A stretch of DNA of 64,000 nucleotides from Mucispirillum schaedleri (GTDB lineage Bacteria > Chrysiogenota > Deferribacteres > Deferribacterales > Mucispirillaceae). Below are positions 1 through 7,871 of this stretch, piece by piece; position 1 is the first letter of the stretch; every line of letters starts with the position of its first letter. The DNA is taken from assembly GCA_949287985.1 (NCBI GenBank), contig CASEIN010000047.1, forward strand, positions 44,131 through 108,130, in the 5' to 3' direction. The translations under genes and the position numbers were made by a program. The notes below the pieces were generated by a model, which saw only the letters and a program-made list of their open reading frames with translations, had not been told where the DNA came from and made no database searches.

Positions 1-53
1 GAAATTACTGCAAGAAATACTACTAATAAGATTGATAATAAAGATTTTTTCAT
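1..53 (-). CDS. Lipoprotein, N-terminal fragment (cut by window edge)
   Basis: Only the first 17 codons are visible, reading leftward from an ATG at 51-53. The encoded signal peptide (MKKSLLSILLVVFLAVI) is nearly identical to that of the lipoprotein starting at 1115, so this is a tandem paralogue. Its upstream region is also duplicated, including a C9-tract promoter. The rest of the protein, including the lipobox, lies outside the window. The assignment rests on homology to the neighbour at 558-1115. Confidence 0.75.
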   Translation of the reverse strand, partial: MKKSLLSILLVVFLAVI

Positions 54-148
54 AAAATATCTCCTTTTTTTTGTAATGGCATAACAAAAGATGGCATACT
101 AGTTAAAAAACTTATTTATTTTTTTTGCACCATTTGAAATGCTTTCTC

Positions 149-175
149 ATCATATCACGGGGGGGGGAATGTCAA
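149..175 (-). promoter_or_regulatory. C9-tract promoter of the first lipoprotein gene
   Basis: Read on the minus strand: -35 TTGACA (175-170), a 15-nt spacer containing nine consecutive C (167-159), then -10 TATGAT (154-149). The ATG at 53 is about 95 nt downstream. A homopolymer inside the spacer makes promoter strength depend on tract length, a known phase-variation design. At C9 the spacer is 2 nt short of the optimal 17. Confidence 0.7.
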
Positions 176-354
176 GTGTTTTTTTAAAAAAGAGAAATTT
201 TTATAAAAAAATTTTTCTACTATTTTATAATTTATTGATAATATGGATAAATTAAGTAAAAAATATTTTTTAAAAAATAAGAAAAATAACGTATTAATTA
301 TAATATTTTAATATAGTAGAAAGTTTTTTAATATGTTAAATAAAAATTACACAA

Positions 355-385
355 TAAAAAAAGCCCACAAAATAAATTGTGGGCT
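355..385 (-). terminator. Rho-independent terminator of the lipoprotein gene
   Basis: Nine-base-pair perfect stem, AGCCCACAA (362-370) pairing with TTGTGGGCT (377-385), loop of six. On the minus strand it is followed by a run of T. It lies 23 nt beyond a second in-frame stop at 408-410 but more than 170 nt beyond the first stop at 558, which suggests the ancestral gene ended at 408. Confidence 0.85.
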
Positions 386-407
386 GTGATATAAAATTTA
401 TTAATAC

Positions 408-557
408 TTATTTTACAGTAAATGTATACTGTTTTAATGCACCAAGTTTATTTAATTCATCTACTATTGTATTATCAAGAAATTTTGGGTTATATGTCCA
501 AGTATCACCATCAGGCGAAAGAATAATATTGTTATTATTTGGTATATATTCTTTTGC
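408..557 (-). other. In-frame continuation of the lipoprotein reading frame after its stop codon
   Basis: Directly after the TAA at 558-560 the same frame stays open for 49 more codons to a TAA at 408-410. The translation is protein-like (it contains LSPDGDTWTYNPKFLD and ends KQYTFTVK) and is followed at once by a terminator. I read this as the original C-terminus, cut off by a nonsense change. Readthrough or a sequencing error are alternatives. Confidence 0.65.
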
Positions 558-1115
558 TTATTTTTCAGTTAAAAAAGCAATTACAAGTTTTCCTTCGCTA
601 GGCATACTATACCCACTAGTAATCCAAACATAATATGTGCCTTTTCCATTTTCCTTTAAAGCTGTTTCACCATTTAAATCATACATATCTCTTCCTTCAC
701 CGAAAACAAGATTGCTGTTTGAACTACTGCTTCCGAACTTTGTTTCATATGCAATACCTTTAGCAATACCAAAGTCAAAATTAGATAAATCAACTTCTCC
801 ATTTAAGCCCATAGCTGTGCTTATTAAAATAGGATAGTATTGCCCTTCACCTGTTCTAGGGTTAGTGATTGTTACAGCTTTAGGCTCAGTGCTTTCCGTA
901 CCTCCACCACTACTACTTGTGTCTTTAGTAAGTACAATAGGTGTTTCATCTACAGGTATTGCACTTGGATCATAATTGCCATCACCTGAGCCAGTACCAC
1001 CACTTGAGCCAGTTCCATCAACTGAGCTAGTTCCACCGCCTGAGCCAGTATCAGCACAGCCTGAAATTACTGCAAGAAATACTACTAATAAGATTGATAT
1101 TAAAGATTTATTCAT
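558..1115 (-). CDS. Putative surface lipoprotein, probably truncated
   Basis: 185 residues. The signal peptide ends in a lipobox (VISGC, Cys about 20), followed by a Gly/Ser/Thr-rich linker to about residue 75, so the protein should be lipid-anchored in a membrane. The folded part (about 76-185) is not recognised. The frame continues beyond the stop for 49 sensible codons (408-557), so the full-length ancestor was about 235 residues. The gene is a paralogue of the one beginning at 53 and has its own C9-tract promoter at 1208-1235. Function unknown; a surface-exposed, phase-variable lipoprotein is my inference. Confidence 0.75.
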   Translation of the reverse strand: MNKSLISILLVVFLAVISGCADTGSGGGTSSVDGTGSSGGTGSGDGNYDPSAIPVDETPIVLTKDTSSSGGGTESTEPKAVTITNPRTGEGQYYPILISTAMGLNGEVDLSNFDFGIAKGIAYETKFGSSSSNSNLVFGEGRDMYDLNGETALKENGKGTYYVWITSGYSMPSEGKLVIAFLTEK

Positions 1116-1257
1116 AAAATATCTCCTTTTTTATAATGGCATAACAAAAGATGGCATACTAGTTAAAAAATTTATTTAATTTTTTTCACCATTTGAAACA
1201 CCTCCTCATTATATCACAGGGGGGGGGAATATCAAGTGTTTTTTTAAAAAAGAGAAG
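1063..1257. repeat. Tandem duplication, copy 2
   Basis: Second copy of the block at 1-190. The match begins inside the signal-peptide codons and ends just upstream of the -35 box. The -10 here is a perfect TATAAT, whereas copy 1 has TATGAT, and the -35 is TTGATA instead of TTGACA. Confidence 0.9.
1208..1235 (-). promoter_or_regulatory. C9-tract promoter of the lipoprotein gene at 558-1115
   Basis: Minus strand: -35 TTGATA (1235-1230), 16-nt spacer with nine C (1227-1219), extended -10 TGATATAAT (1216-1208). The start codon at 1115 is about 90 nt downstream. One extra C would give the optimal 17-nt spacing. Confidence 0.75.
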
Positions 1258-1267
1258 TTTTATTGTT

Positions 1268-2182
1268 TTATTTATTTTTTTTAGCCATAGGGTGAGTTTC
1301 ATCATAGACTTTTAAAAGGGAGGCTAAATCAGAATGGGTATATTTTTGAGTAGTAGCAAGGGATTCGTGTCCTAAAAGTTCCTGTATTGACCTTAAATCT
1401 GCTCCGCCTTCAAGTAAATGGGTGGCAAATGTATGCCTAAAAGAGTGGGGCGAATAATCAAGGGGAAGCCCTGCTTTTTTTAGATATGTTTCTACTATTC
1501 GGCGAATAGTCCTGTCTGTCATACGGCTGCCAAGCCTGTTTATTATTAAAGCATCGCTTTCTACTACTCTTCCTTCACTTACTATATCATACATTACTTT
1601 ATAATAATCTTTTATTAAAGATATTAATTCTGGGGCAAGTGGCACAATCCTTTCCTTTTTGCCTTTACCACGTACAAGTATACGCATACCGTTTAAGTCA
1701 ACTGCGTTTCTATCAAGCCCCACAAGTTCAGAAACACGGACGCCAGTGCCGTATAAAAGCTCTAATATTAAAGCATCCCGCATACCCATAGGGGTAGATT
1801 TATCTGGCAGGTCTAAAAGTGTAAAAATATCATCTACATTAAATACATTTGGCAGATATTTTTCTTTTTTAGGAAATTTTAACATTCTAGCAGGGTTATC
1901 TTCAATTATACCACGCCTGTATAGAAATTTGAAAAAGGATTTTAAAGTGGATATTTTCCTTTCAATGCTGGATTTTGAAAGCTCTTTATCATAAAGTGTT
2001 GTAATAAAGCCACGAAGTACATAAAAATCTACCACTTTTATATTACTGCCAAGCTTTTCTTCATCAATATAAATAGCAAGTTCGCTTAAATCTTTTGCAT
2101 AAGCTGTAATAGAATGATTACTATACTGCCTTTCTACTCTTATAAAATTTATAAATTCTTCTATTGCATTATCTATTTCCAT
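1268..2182 (-). CDS. xerC: Tyrosine recombinase XerC
   Basis: 304 residues, normal for Xer recombinases, which resolve chromosome dimers at dif with XerD and FtsK. The N-terminal SAM-like core-binding domain is followed by the catalytic domain with the first Arg in GTGVRVSEL, the HSFRH box (His-x-x-Arg), the LGHE motif and the Tyr nucleophile in TTQKYTH. The tail VYDETHPMAK resembles the XerC ending (YDxxHPRAK) more than XerD. It overlaps trmFO by 10 nt and is last in dprA-topA-trmFO-xerC, the order also seen in Bacillus. This context argues for the housekeeping enzyme and not an element integrase. Confidence 0.9.
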   Translation of the reverse strand: MEIDNAIEEFINFIRVERQYSNHSITAYAKDLSELAIYIDEEKLGSNIKVVDFYVLRGFITTLYDKELSKSSIERKISTLKSFFKFLYRRGIIEDNPARMLKFPKKEKYLPNVFNVDDIFTLLDLPDKSTPMGMRDALILELLYGTGVRVSELVGLDRNAVDLNGMRILVRGKGKKERIVPLAPELISLIKDYYKVMYDIVSEGRVVESDALIINRLGSRMTDRTIRRIVETYLKKAGLPLDYSPHSFRHTFATHLLEGGADLRSIQELLGHESLATTQKYTHSDLASLLKVYDETHPMAKKNK

Positions 2183-3507
2183 ACATCACTTTCATAAAAA
2201 CTTTTTGCAGTATTATATGCAATATCTACCTGCATTTGTTTTTTAAGTTTTTTATCTTTTACTCTTTTTTCAAGAGGAGCAAGCATTCCCAAATGAAAGT
2301 TTGACGGGCTGTATTTTTTACCATTAGAAAATTCTGAAATTCCTGAAATATAATCAGAAAGGCAGCCTAAAGCTGTATTTTTAGGCAGTTCATAAAAAGG
2401 TTTATTTTCAAGTAATCTTGATATTTGCAGTGCTGCTATTAAGCCACCTGCAATAGATTCCACATACCCTTCAAGCCCTGTAATTTGACCTGCAATAAAT
2501 AAGTTTTTATTACTTTTAAAATTAAAATACCTTGTAAGATGTTTTGGACCTATAATATATGTATTTCTATGAACTGAGCCAAAACGTAAAAATTCTGCCG
2601 TCCTTAAAGCAGGTATTTTTCTAAATACTTCTTTTTGTGCTCCTATTGTCATTTTAGTTTGGAAGCCCACAATATTAAATGCTGTTGCATCTTTATTTTC
2701 TTTTCGTAGCTGTATTACAGCATATGGAGTTTTATTTGTTTTTGGGTCTATTAAACCAACAGGTTTCATAGGTCCAAAAGCTAGAGTATTTCTTCCACGG
2801 CCTGCCATTACTTCAATAGGCATACACCCTTCAAAATATGCAATATCTTCAAAATCATGAAATGCTGTTTTTGGAGCATTCATTATATCATCATAAAAAG
2901 TATTATATTCTTCTTCTGTTAAAGGGATATTAAAATAATCATCGCCGCCTTTATTATACCTGCCTAAAAAATACCCCTTATCCATATCAATGCTTTCTGC
3001 ATCTATTATAGGGCTTATGGCATCAGCAAAATATAATGCGCCCCCTAGCTTTTCTTTAATATCTGAAGCTAAATCATCACTTGTTAAAGGACCTGTTGCT
3101 ATTAAAAAAGGTGTTTTTGTATCAAGTGGCATTTCTTTTAATTCTGAGCATTCCACATCTATATTTTTATGGTTTTTTAAAGTATCAGTTATTATATTTG
3201 AAAAAGCGTGCCTATCAACTGCTAACGCATTTCCTGCAGGCACACTGCATTTATAAGCAGTATCAATTAAAAATGAGCCATATAAGGAAAGCTCTTTTTT
3301 TAAAAGCCCACTGGAAGTTGTGCCATCAATAGACTTTAAACTATTGGAACAAACAAGCTCTCCAAACTTATCACTTTCGTGTGCTGGAGTAGTTTTATCA
3401 GGTCTCATTTCTATTAGCTTAACTTTATAACCATGACTTGCAAGCTGATAAGCTGCTTCACTACCTGCCAAGCCAGCCCCTGCAATTATAACATCATATT
3501 CTGCCAC
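2173..3507 (-). CDS. trmFO: Folate/FAD-dependent tRNA (uracil-54-C5)-methyltransferase TrmFO
   Basis: 444 residues, typical length. The enzyme makes m5U54 in the tRNA T-loop using methylenetetrahydrofolate and FAD. The N-terminus has the dinucleotide-binding GAGLAGSEAA motif with the acidic end of the second strand in IEMRP. The segment with EFGELVCSN-like residues (KFGELVCSNS) and the C-terminal GQITGLEGYVESIAGG motif are family hallmarks. It starts 9 nt after topA and its end overlaps xerC, so the three genes are clearly co-transcribed. Confidence 0.95.
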   Translation of the reverse strand: MAEYDVIIAGAGLAGSEAAYQLASHGYKVKLIEMRPDKTTPAHESDKFGELVCSNSLKSIDGTTSSGLLKKELSLYGSFLIDTAYKCSVPAGNALAVDRHAFSNIITDTLKNHKNIDVECSELKEMPLDTKTPFLIATGPLTSDDLASDIKEKLGGALYFADAISPIIDAESIDMDKGYFLGRYNKGGDDYFNIPLTEEEYNTFYDDIMNAPKTAFHDFEDIAYFEGCMPIEVMAGRGRNTLAFGPMKPVGLIDPKTNKTPYAVIQLRKENKDATAFNIVGFQTKMTIGAQKEVFRKIPALRTAEFLRFGSVHRNTYIIGPKHLTRYFNFKSNKNLFIAGQITGLEGYVESIAGGLIAALQISRLLENKPFYELPKNTALGCLSDYISGISEFSNGKKYSPSNFHLGMLAPLEKRVKDKKLKKQMQVDIAYNTAKSFYESDVWK

Positions 3508-3516
3508 AAACTTACC

Positions 3517-5856
3517 CTAATCTTTCTTCTTTAAAGGTTTTGTGTTTTTACAATCAGGGTAACCAGAACATGCTAAAAATGCTCCCCTAAAGCCTCTTTT
3601 TATAACCATAGGCTTCCCACATTTTTCACAAACTTCATTACTTTCGTTACTTGGTGCTGCCTTTATACCTATTTTGCCATCTTCTTTCATTTCAATATTA
3701 GCAGTAAATTTACATTCAGGATATCCAGAGCAGGCTGCAAATATACCATTCTTACCAGATTTTAAAACCATATCTTTAGAACATTCTGGGCATTTTACAT
3801 CAAGTTTTTCACCCTGTTCTAATATTTTTACAGAACCATCAGGATACCTTAAAAAGTTCTTAATATTTTTACATTCTGGATAATTAGGGCATGCGATTAC
3901 TTCACCAAACCTGGTTTTTTTATAAACCAGTTCTGCCCCGCATTTTTCACATATTAACCCAGAGCCTTCAAACTGCTTATCTTCTACTAATTCTATTTCC
4001 CCTTTTTCATTTCTTTTAAAGTTGGAAGTAAACTTACACTCTGGATATTTAGTGCAGGCAACAAAAGCACCGTTTTTACCCATTTTTATAACTAAATCAC
4101 TGTTACATATTGGGCATTTTTTATTGGTTTCTAAATTGGCAGATATTTTGCCGTCAGTTGCTGATTTTAACTCTTTATCAAAACTTTTATAAAATGATGA
4201 TAAAACATTATGCCAGTTTTGGCTGCCGTCTTCTATTTGGTCTAACTCTTTTTCCATATTAGCAGTAAATTTCACTTCAAATATTTTTGGGAAATTTTCT
4301 ATTAATATTTTATTTACTATCCTTCCAAGCTCAGTTGGGTGAAATTTCTTTTCTATTAACTCTGTATATTTTCTATCTACAATTGTAGAGATAATAGCAG
4401 CATATGTGGAAGGTCTGCCTATTCCCTGCTGTTCTAGTGTTTTTACTAATGTTGCTTCAGTATATCTTGGTGGGCTTTGAGTAAAATGCTGTTTCTTTTC
4501 TGTTTTATCTCTTAAAGCTGGTGTTTCTTTTGCTATTTTAAAAGAGATGGTAGTTTCATCATCTTCATCATTTTTCACATCTTCTTCTTTACTTTCCAGA
4601 TATAGTTTTGTAAAGCCAGCAAAAGCAAGCACTCTGGCAGTTGCTTTAAATTCATATTTATCACCTGTAAGACGCACAACAGTTTGGTTGTATATTGCCT
4701 CACTCATTTGGCTTGATACAAATCGCTCCCATATAAGTTTATAAAGCTTATACTGATCAGCAGATAAATATTTTTTTATAGATTCAGGTGTCCTTAATAC
4801 AGAAGTAGGGCGTATAGCCTCGTGAGCGTCCTGCACATTATTATTTTTTTTGCTTACTTTCTTATTTTTAGAAGTATATTCTTCTCCAAAAGTTTTAGTA
4901 ATATAGTTTTTAGCCTCATCAACTGCTTCAGGGCTTATTCTTGTAGAGTCTGTTCTCATATATGTAATTAACCCAACAGGGCCTTCAGCAAGCTCCACAC
5001 CTTCATAAAGGCTTTGGGCAACAGACATTGTTTTTTTAGAAGTAAAGCCAAGCTTTCTAATAGCTTCCTGCTGCATACGTGAAGTAATAAAAGGCTCAGC
5101 AGGGGACTGTTTTACTGCCTTTTCTTCCACATCGCTTACTTTAAAATCTTTCGGCATACTTTCTAATATTTTATTTGCTTCAGCTTCTGTTTTAATCTCT
5201 GCTTTTTTGCCGTTTATTTTATCAAGCTTAGCTTTTAATGTACCTTTTTCTTCCTTTTTATCCCCTTGTATTAAAAAGTCTGCATTAATGCTCCAAGACT
5301 CCACAGGGATAAATTTTTCAATTTCTTCCTCTCTTTCGCATATTAACCTTAGTGCAACAGACTGCACACGCCCAGCAGATAAACCATACCTTAATGGTTT
5401 CCATAAAAGCGGGCTTACAAGATAGCCAACAAGCCTATCTAGTATCCTTCTTGACTGTTGAGCATTTACTCTATTTATATTAATATCACCTGGGTTATTA
5501 ATACCGTCTAATATACCTTTTTTAGTAATCTCATTAAAAAGCACACGTTTTACAGGTTTATTTTTATCTATTTGGCTTGCAATATGCCATGCAATAGCTT
5601 CCCCCTCTCTATCAGGGTCAGGGGCAAGGTATACAGCATCTGCTTTTTTAGCATTACTTTTAAGGGAAGAAATAACTTTTTCTTTTCCCTCTATAACAAT
5701 ATATTTAGGTTCAAAGTTATTATCAACATCTACACCTAATTCATTAGGTGGCAGGTCAATAATATGGCCAACACTGGCTATTACTTTGTAATCTGAACCA
5801 AGATACTTTTCAATAGTTTTTGCCTTAGCAGGCGATTCCACAATTACCAAATTCAT
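3517..5856 (-). CDS. topA: DNA topoisomerase I
   Basis: 779 residues. A type IA topoisomerase that relaxes negative supercoils. The Toprim domain opens the protein (LVIVESPAKAKTIEKYLG) and carries the acidic triad DPDREGE. The active-site Tyr is in GLITYMRTDS. The C-terminus has four C4 zinc-ribbon modules (starting CPIC, CEKC, CPEC, CEKC from about residue 590). It lies 18 nt downstream of dprA and 9 nt upstream of trmFO. A second, element-borne type IA enzyme is encoded at 52878-55211. Confidence 0.97.
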   Translation of the reverse strand: MNLVIVESPAKAKTIEKYLGSDYKVIASVGHIIDLPPNELGVDVDNNFEPKYIVIEGKEKVISSLKSNAKKADAVYLAPDPDREGEAIAWHIASQIDKNKPVKRVLFNEITKKGILDGINNPGDININRVNAQQSRRILDRLVGYLVSPLLWKPLRYGLSAGRVQSVALRLICEREEEIEKFIPVESWSINADFLIQGDKKEEKGTLKAKLDKINGKKAEIKTEAEANKILESMPKDFKVSDVEEKAVKQSPAEPFITSRMQQEAIRKLGFTSKKTMSVAQSLYEGVELAEGPVGLITYMRTDSTRISPEAVDEAKNYITKTFGEEYTSKNKKVSKKNNNVQDAHEAIRPTSVLRTPESIKKYLSADQYKLYKLIWERFVSSQMSEAIYNQTVVRLTGDKYEFKATARVLAFAGFTKLYLESKEEDVKNDEDDETTISFKIAKETPALRDKTEKKQHFTQSPPRYTEATLVKTLEQQGIGRPSTYAAIISTIVDRKYTELIEKKFHPTELGRIVNKILIENFPKIFEVKFTANMEKELDQIEDGSQNWHNVLSSFYKSFDKELKSATDGKISANLETNKKCPICNSDLVIKMGKNGAFVACTKYPECKFTSNFKRNEKGEIELVEDKQFEGSGLICEKCGAELVYKKTRFGEVIACPNYPECKNIKNFLRYPDGSVKILEQGEKLDVKCPECSKDMVLKSGKNGIFAACSGYPECKFTANIEMKEDGKIGIKAAPSNESNEVCEKCGKPMVIKRGFRGAFLACSGYPDCKNTKPLKKKD

Positions 5857-5874
5857 ATGACTACCATCTATAAA

Positions 5875-6915
5875 TTATTTTATTATTACATACTTATCAT
5901 CAACAGATTTTTCTATTATTCCATCTAACTCTAAAGATGCTAAAGAACTCATTGCAGTTACTACATCAATATTTAGTTTCATACATATTCCATTAAGGGA
6001 TAATGGCTCAATATTTAATATGTCATATATTTCTTTACACTGTTTATCTTCAATAATAATACTGTCATTATTATTTTCATCTTCATTAAGCTCAATTTTT
6101 AAGTCATATTGTAATTCGCTTATTATGTCAAGAGATGTTTCTAAAAATTTTGCACCATCTCTTAAAAGTGAGTTTGTGGCACTGTTTTTCCCAGCAGGAA
6201 ATGCAGGCACTGCAAAAATCTCTCTATTTTGTTCCAGAGCAAAACGGCATGTAATAAGCGAACCACTTCTTTTGCTTGCTTCTATTACAGCTATTACTTT
6301 TGAAAGACCAGATATTATTCTATTTCTTCTAGGAAAATTATTAGGTAGTGGCTTTTCATCTGGCATAAATTCACTTATTAAACAGCCACCCATATTAATT
6401 ATCTTATCTACATATTTTATATGATTTTGGGGATATATCTGAAAAAGACCACTGCCAAGTACGCAGGCTGTAGCACCTTTTTCAATTGCACCAAGATGAG
6501 AAGCTATATCTATACCGTAGGCAAAACCACTTACAATAGTAATACCCACTTCTGCTAATTCTTTTGATAGTTTATATGTAAATTTTTCAGCTTGAGATGA
6601 GCAGTTTCTAGAGCCTACTATACCAACTGATACATTATTTAAACATTCCACATTGCCTTTTACAAAAAGCAAAGCAGGGGGCGCATATATTTCTTTTAAT
6701 AAAGTGGGATATCTTTCATCTTCTAATGTGATAATTTCTATATTTTCTTTTTCAGTGCGAGAAATAATACTTTCTACTGCCTGCTCATTAAAGGCTTTAT
6801 TATATATCCTTTCAGCAATATTACTTTGGATATTTAAGCCATAGAAAAAATCAGCCCTTTCATTAAATATACCAGAAATAGTGCCACGTTTATCCATAAT
6901 AGCCTGTATTACCAC
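5875..6915 (-). CDS. dprA: DNA-processing protein DprA (Smf)
   Basis: 346 residues from a GTG. DprA loads RecA onto incoming single-stranded DNA in transformation. The Rossmann-like core is clear: VGIVGSRNCS, IVSGFAYGIDIASH, LGSGL, and the PRRNRIISGLS and GSLIT segments, followed by a C-terminal winged-helix region. The start is uncertain. The frame stays open upstream and encodes a DprA-like N-terminus (YLALKHIKGLSD) back to a GGGGAG box near 6976-6981, where the only in-frame candidate is an ATT at 6969-6967. The GTG at 6915 has an AAGGG 10 nt upstream. First gene of the topA operon. Confidence 0.9.
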   Translation of the reverse strand: MVIQAIMDKRGTISGIFNERADFFYGLNIQSNIAERIYNKAFNEQAVESIISRTEKENIEIITLEDERYPTLLKEIYAPPALLFVKGNVECLNNVSVGIVGSRNCSSQAEKFTYKLSKELAEVGITIVSGFAYGIDIASHLGAIEKGATACVLGSGLFQIYPQNHIKYVDKIINMGGCLISEFMPDEKPLPNNFPRRNRIISGLSKVIAVIEASKRSGSLITCRFALEQNREIFAVPAFPAGKNSATNSLLRDGAKFLETSLDIISELQYDLKIELNEDENNNDSIIIEDKQCKEIYDILNIEPLSLNGICMKLNIDVVTAMSSLASLELDGIIEKSVDDKYVIIK

Positions 6916-7203
6916 ATCACTTAAACCCTTAATGTGTTTTAAAGCTAAATATTCATATATAGTATTAATAGCAAGCTCCCCTATAATGTATTAAAAAAAG
7001 AATATAATAAAAGATTATAAAATGTCAAATAAAATTGAAGTTACTTTTTTCTAAAGCTGGTTTGAAGATTTCAGTATTTATTTTTTCTATTATAGTACGG
7101 CTTTTATTTTAGCAAATTATTAAAGATTTAACCATTAATATTAAAAATATTTGTAACTTATCTATATTTATTAGCAAATGATAGTTTAGTATACTACAGC
7201 TTA

Positions 7204-7461
7204 TTATTCATAATGACCTTTGCAGGAGATAATATAAAGAATATTGTCTTCAACTTTGTATACAATTCTATTTACACTATCTATTCTTCTGCTCCAATAT
7301 CCTTGTAGTTCGTGCCTTAATGGTTCAGGCTTACCTAAACCATCAAAATTACCCCTTTCAATATCCTTTATTAAGTTGTTGATTTTGTTTAATGTTTTTT
7401 TATCTTTTTGTTGCCATAATACATAATCATTCCATGCTTCATCAAACCAAATTTTTTTCAT
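7204..7461 (-). CDS. yoeB: YoeB-type mRNA interferase toxin
   Basis: 85 residues. Toxins of the Txe/YoeB branch of RelE cleave mRNA in the ribosomal A site. All four YoeB active-site positions are present at the same numbers as in E. coli: Glu46, Arg65, His83 and Tyr84 (ending KGHYE). The antitoxin gene lies 7 nt upstream. The antitoxin is DinJ-like and not the usual YefM, so this is a hybrid pairing. It sits alone in an intergenic gap between dprA and an RNA methyltransferase gene. Confidence 0.93.
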   Translation of the reverse strand: MKKIWFDEAWNDYVLWQQKDKKTLNKINNLIKDIERGNFDGLGKPEPLRHELQGYWSRRIDSVNRIVYKVEDNILYIISCKGHYE

Positions 7462-7468
7462 AATAAAA

Positions 7469-7723
7469 TTACTCTTCTATTAAATCATGTTCTCTGCCTT
7501 TTCCTTCATTAATTGCAGAGATACCTCTTTTTAAATGTTCCATGTTTGATTTTGAATAAAATGGGTCATTAGATATTTCAAAAGGTATTCGGTTATCTCG
7601 CAGTACTGCTTTTATAAATAATGAAATTGCAGTTGATGTATTCATTCCAACATCATGGCAAAATTTATCAAAAGCTTTCTTATTTTCCTTATCAATTCTA
7701 ACACTAATAGTTGAATATTCCAT
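7469..7723 (-). CDS. RelB/DinJ-family antitoxin
   Basis: 84 residues. The ribbon-helix-helix N-terminus (TISVRIDKENKKAFDKF followed by MNTSTAISLFIKAV) is characteristic of DinJ/RelB antitoxins, which bind DNA through it and neutralise the toxin through the C-terminus. The C-terminal half (YSKSNMEHLKRGISAINEG) fits the toxin-binding helix. The gene precedes the toxin by 7 nt, the standard order. A long inverted repeat directly upstream is a plausible operator. Confidence 0.9.
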   Translation of the reverse strand: MEYSTISVRIDKENKKAFDKFCHDVGMNTSTAISLFIKAVLRDNRIPFEISNDPFYSKSNMEHLKRGISAINEGKGREHDLIEE

Positions 7724-7745
7724 AACACACTCACATTTTAATATA

Positions 7746-7777
7746 TTTTAATATAATATATATAAATTATATTAAAA
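7746..7777. promoter_or_regulatory. Inverted repeat upstream of the toxin-antitoxin operon
   Basis: Perfect 12-bp arms, TTTTAATATAAT (7746-7757) and ATTATATTAAAA (7766-7777), separated by 8 bp and ending 23 bp before the antitoxin ATG. TA operons are autoregulated through such sites, and the arm contains a -10-like element. The sequence is pure A/T, so some of the symmetry could be chance. Confidence 0.5.
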
Positions 7778-7871
7778 ATGCAAATAAAAAAATGTATGGG
7801 TGTAGTATAAATTTAAAGTTACAATACACATTAACTCACTTTTTTCCTTGCATAAATTTTATTAATTTAAT

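Larger units (their letters stand above)
1..190. repeat. Tandem duplication, copy 1 (lipoprotein start plus promoter)
   Basis: Positions 1-190 match 1063-1257 almost base for base. The shared block covers the first codons of a lipoprotein gene, its ribosome binding site, a roughly 95-nt leader and the poly-C promoter. Differences are scattered substitutions and short indels. This is the trace of duplication of a whole lipoprotein locus, not a short mobile repeat. Confidence 0.9.

Noticed and set aside
1268..2182. Tyrosine recombinase as integrase of the conjugative element
   Set aside because: It is 42 kb from the element, has an XerC-type C-terminus and sits in the conserved dprA-topA-trmFO-xerC operon.
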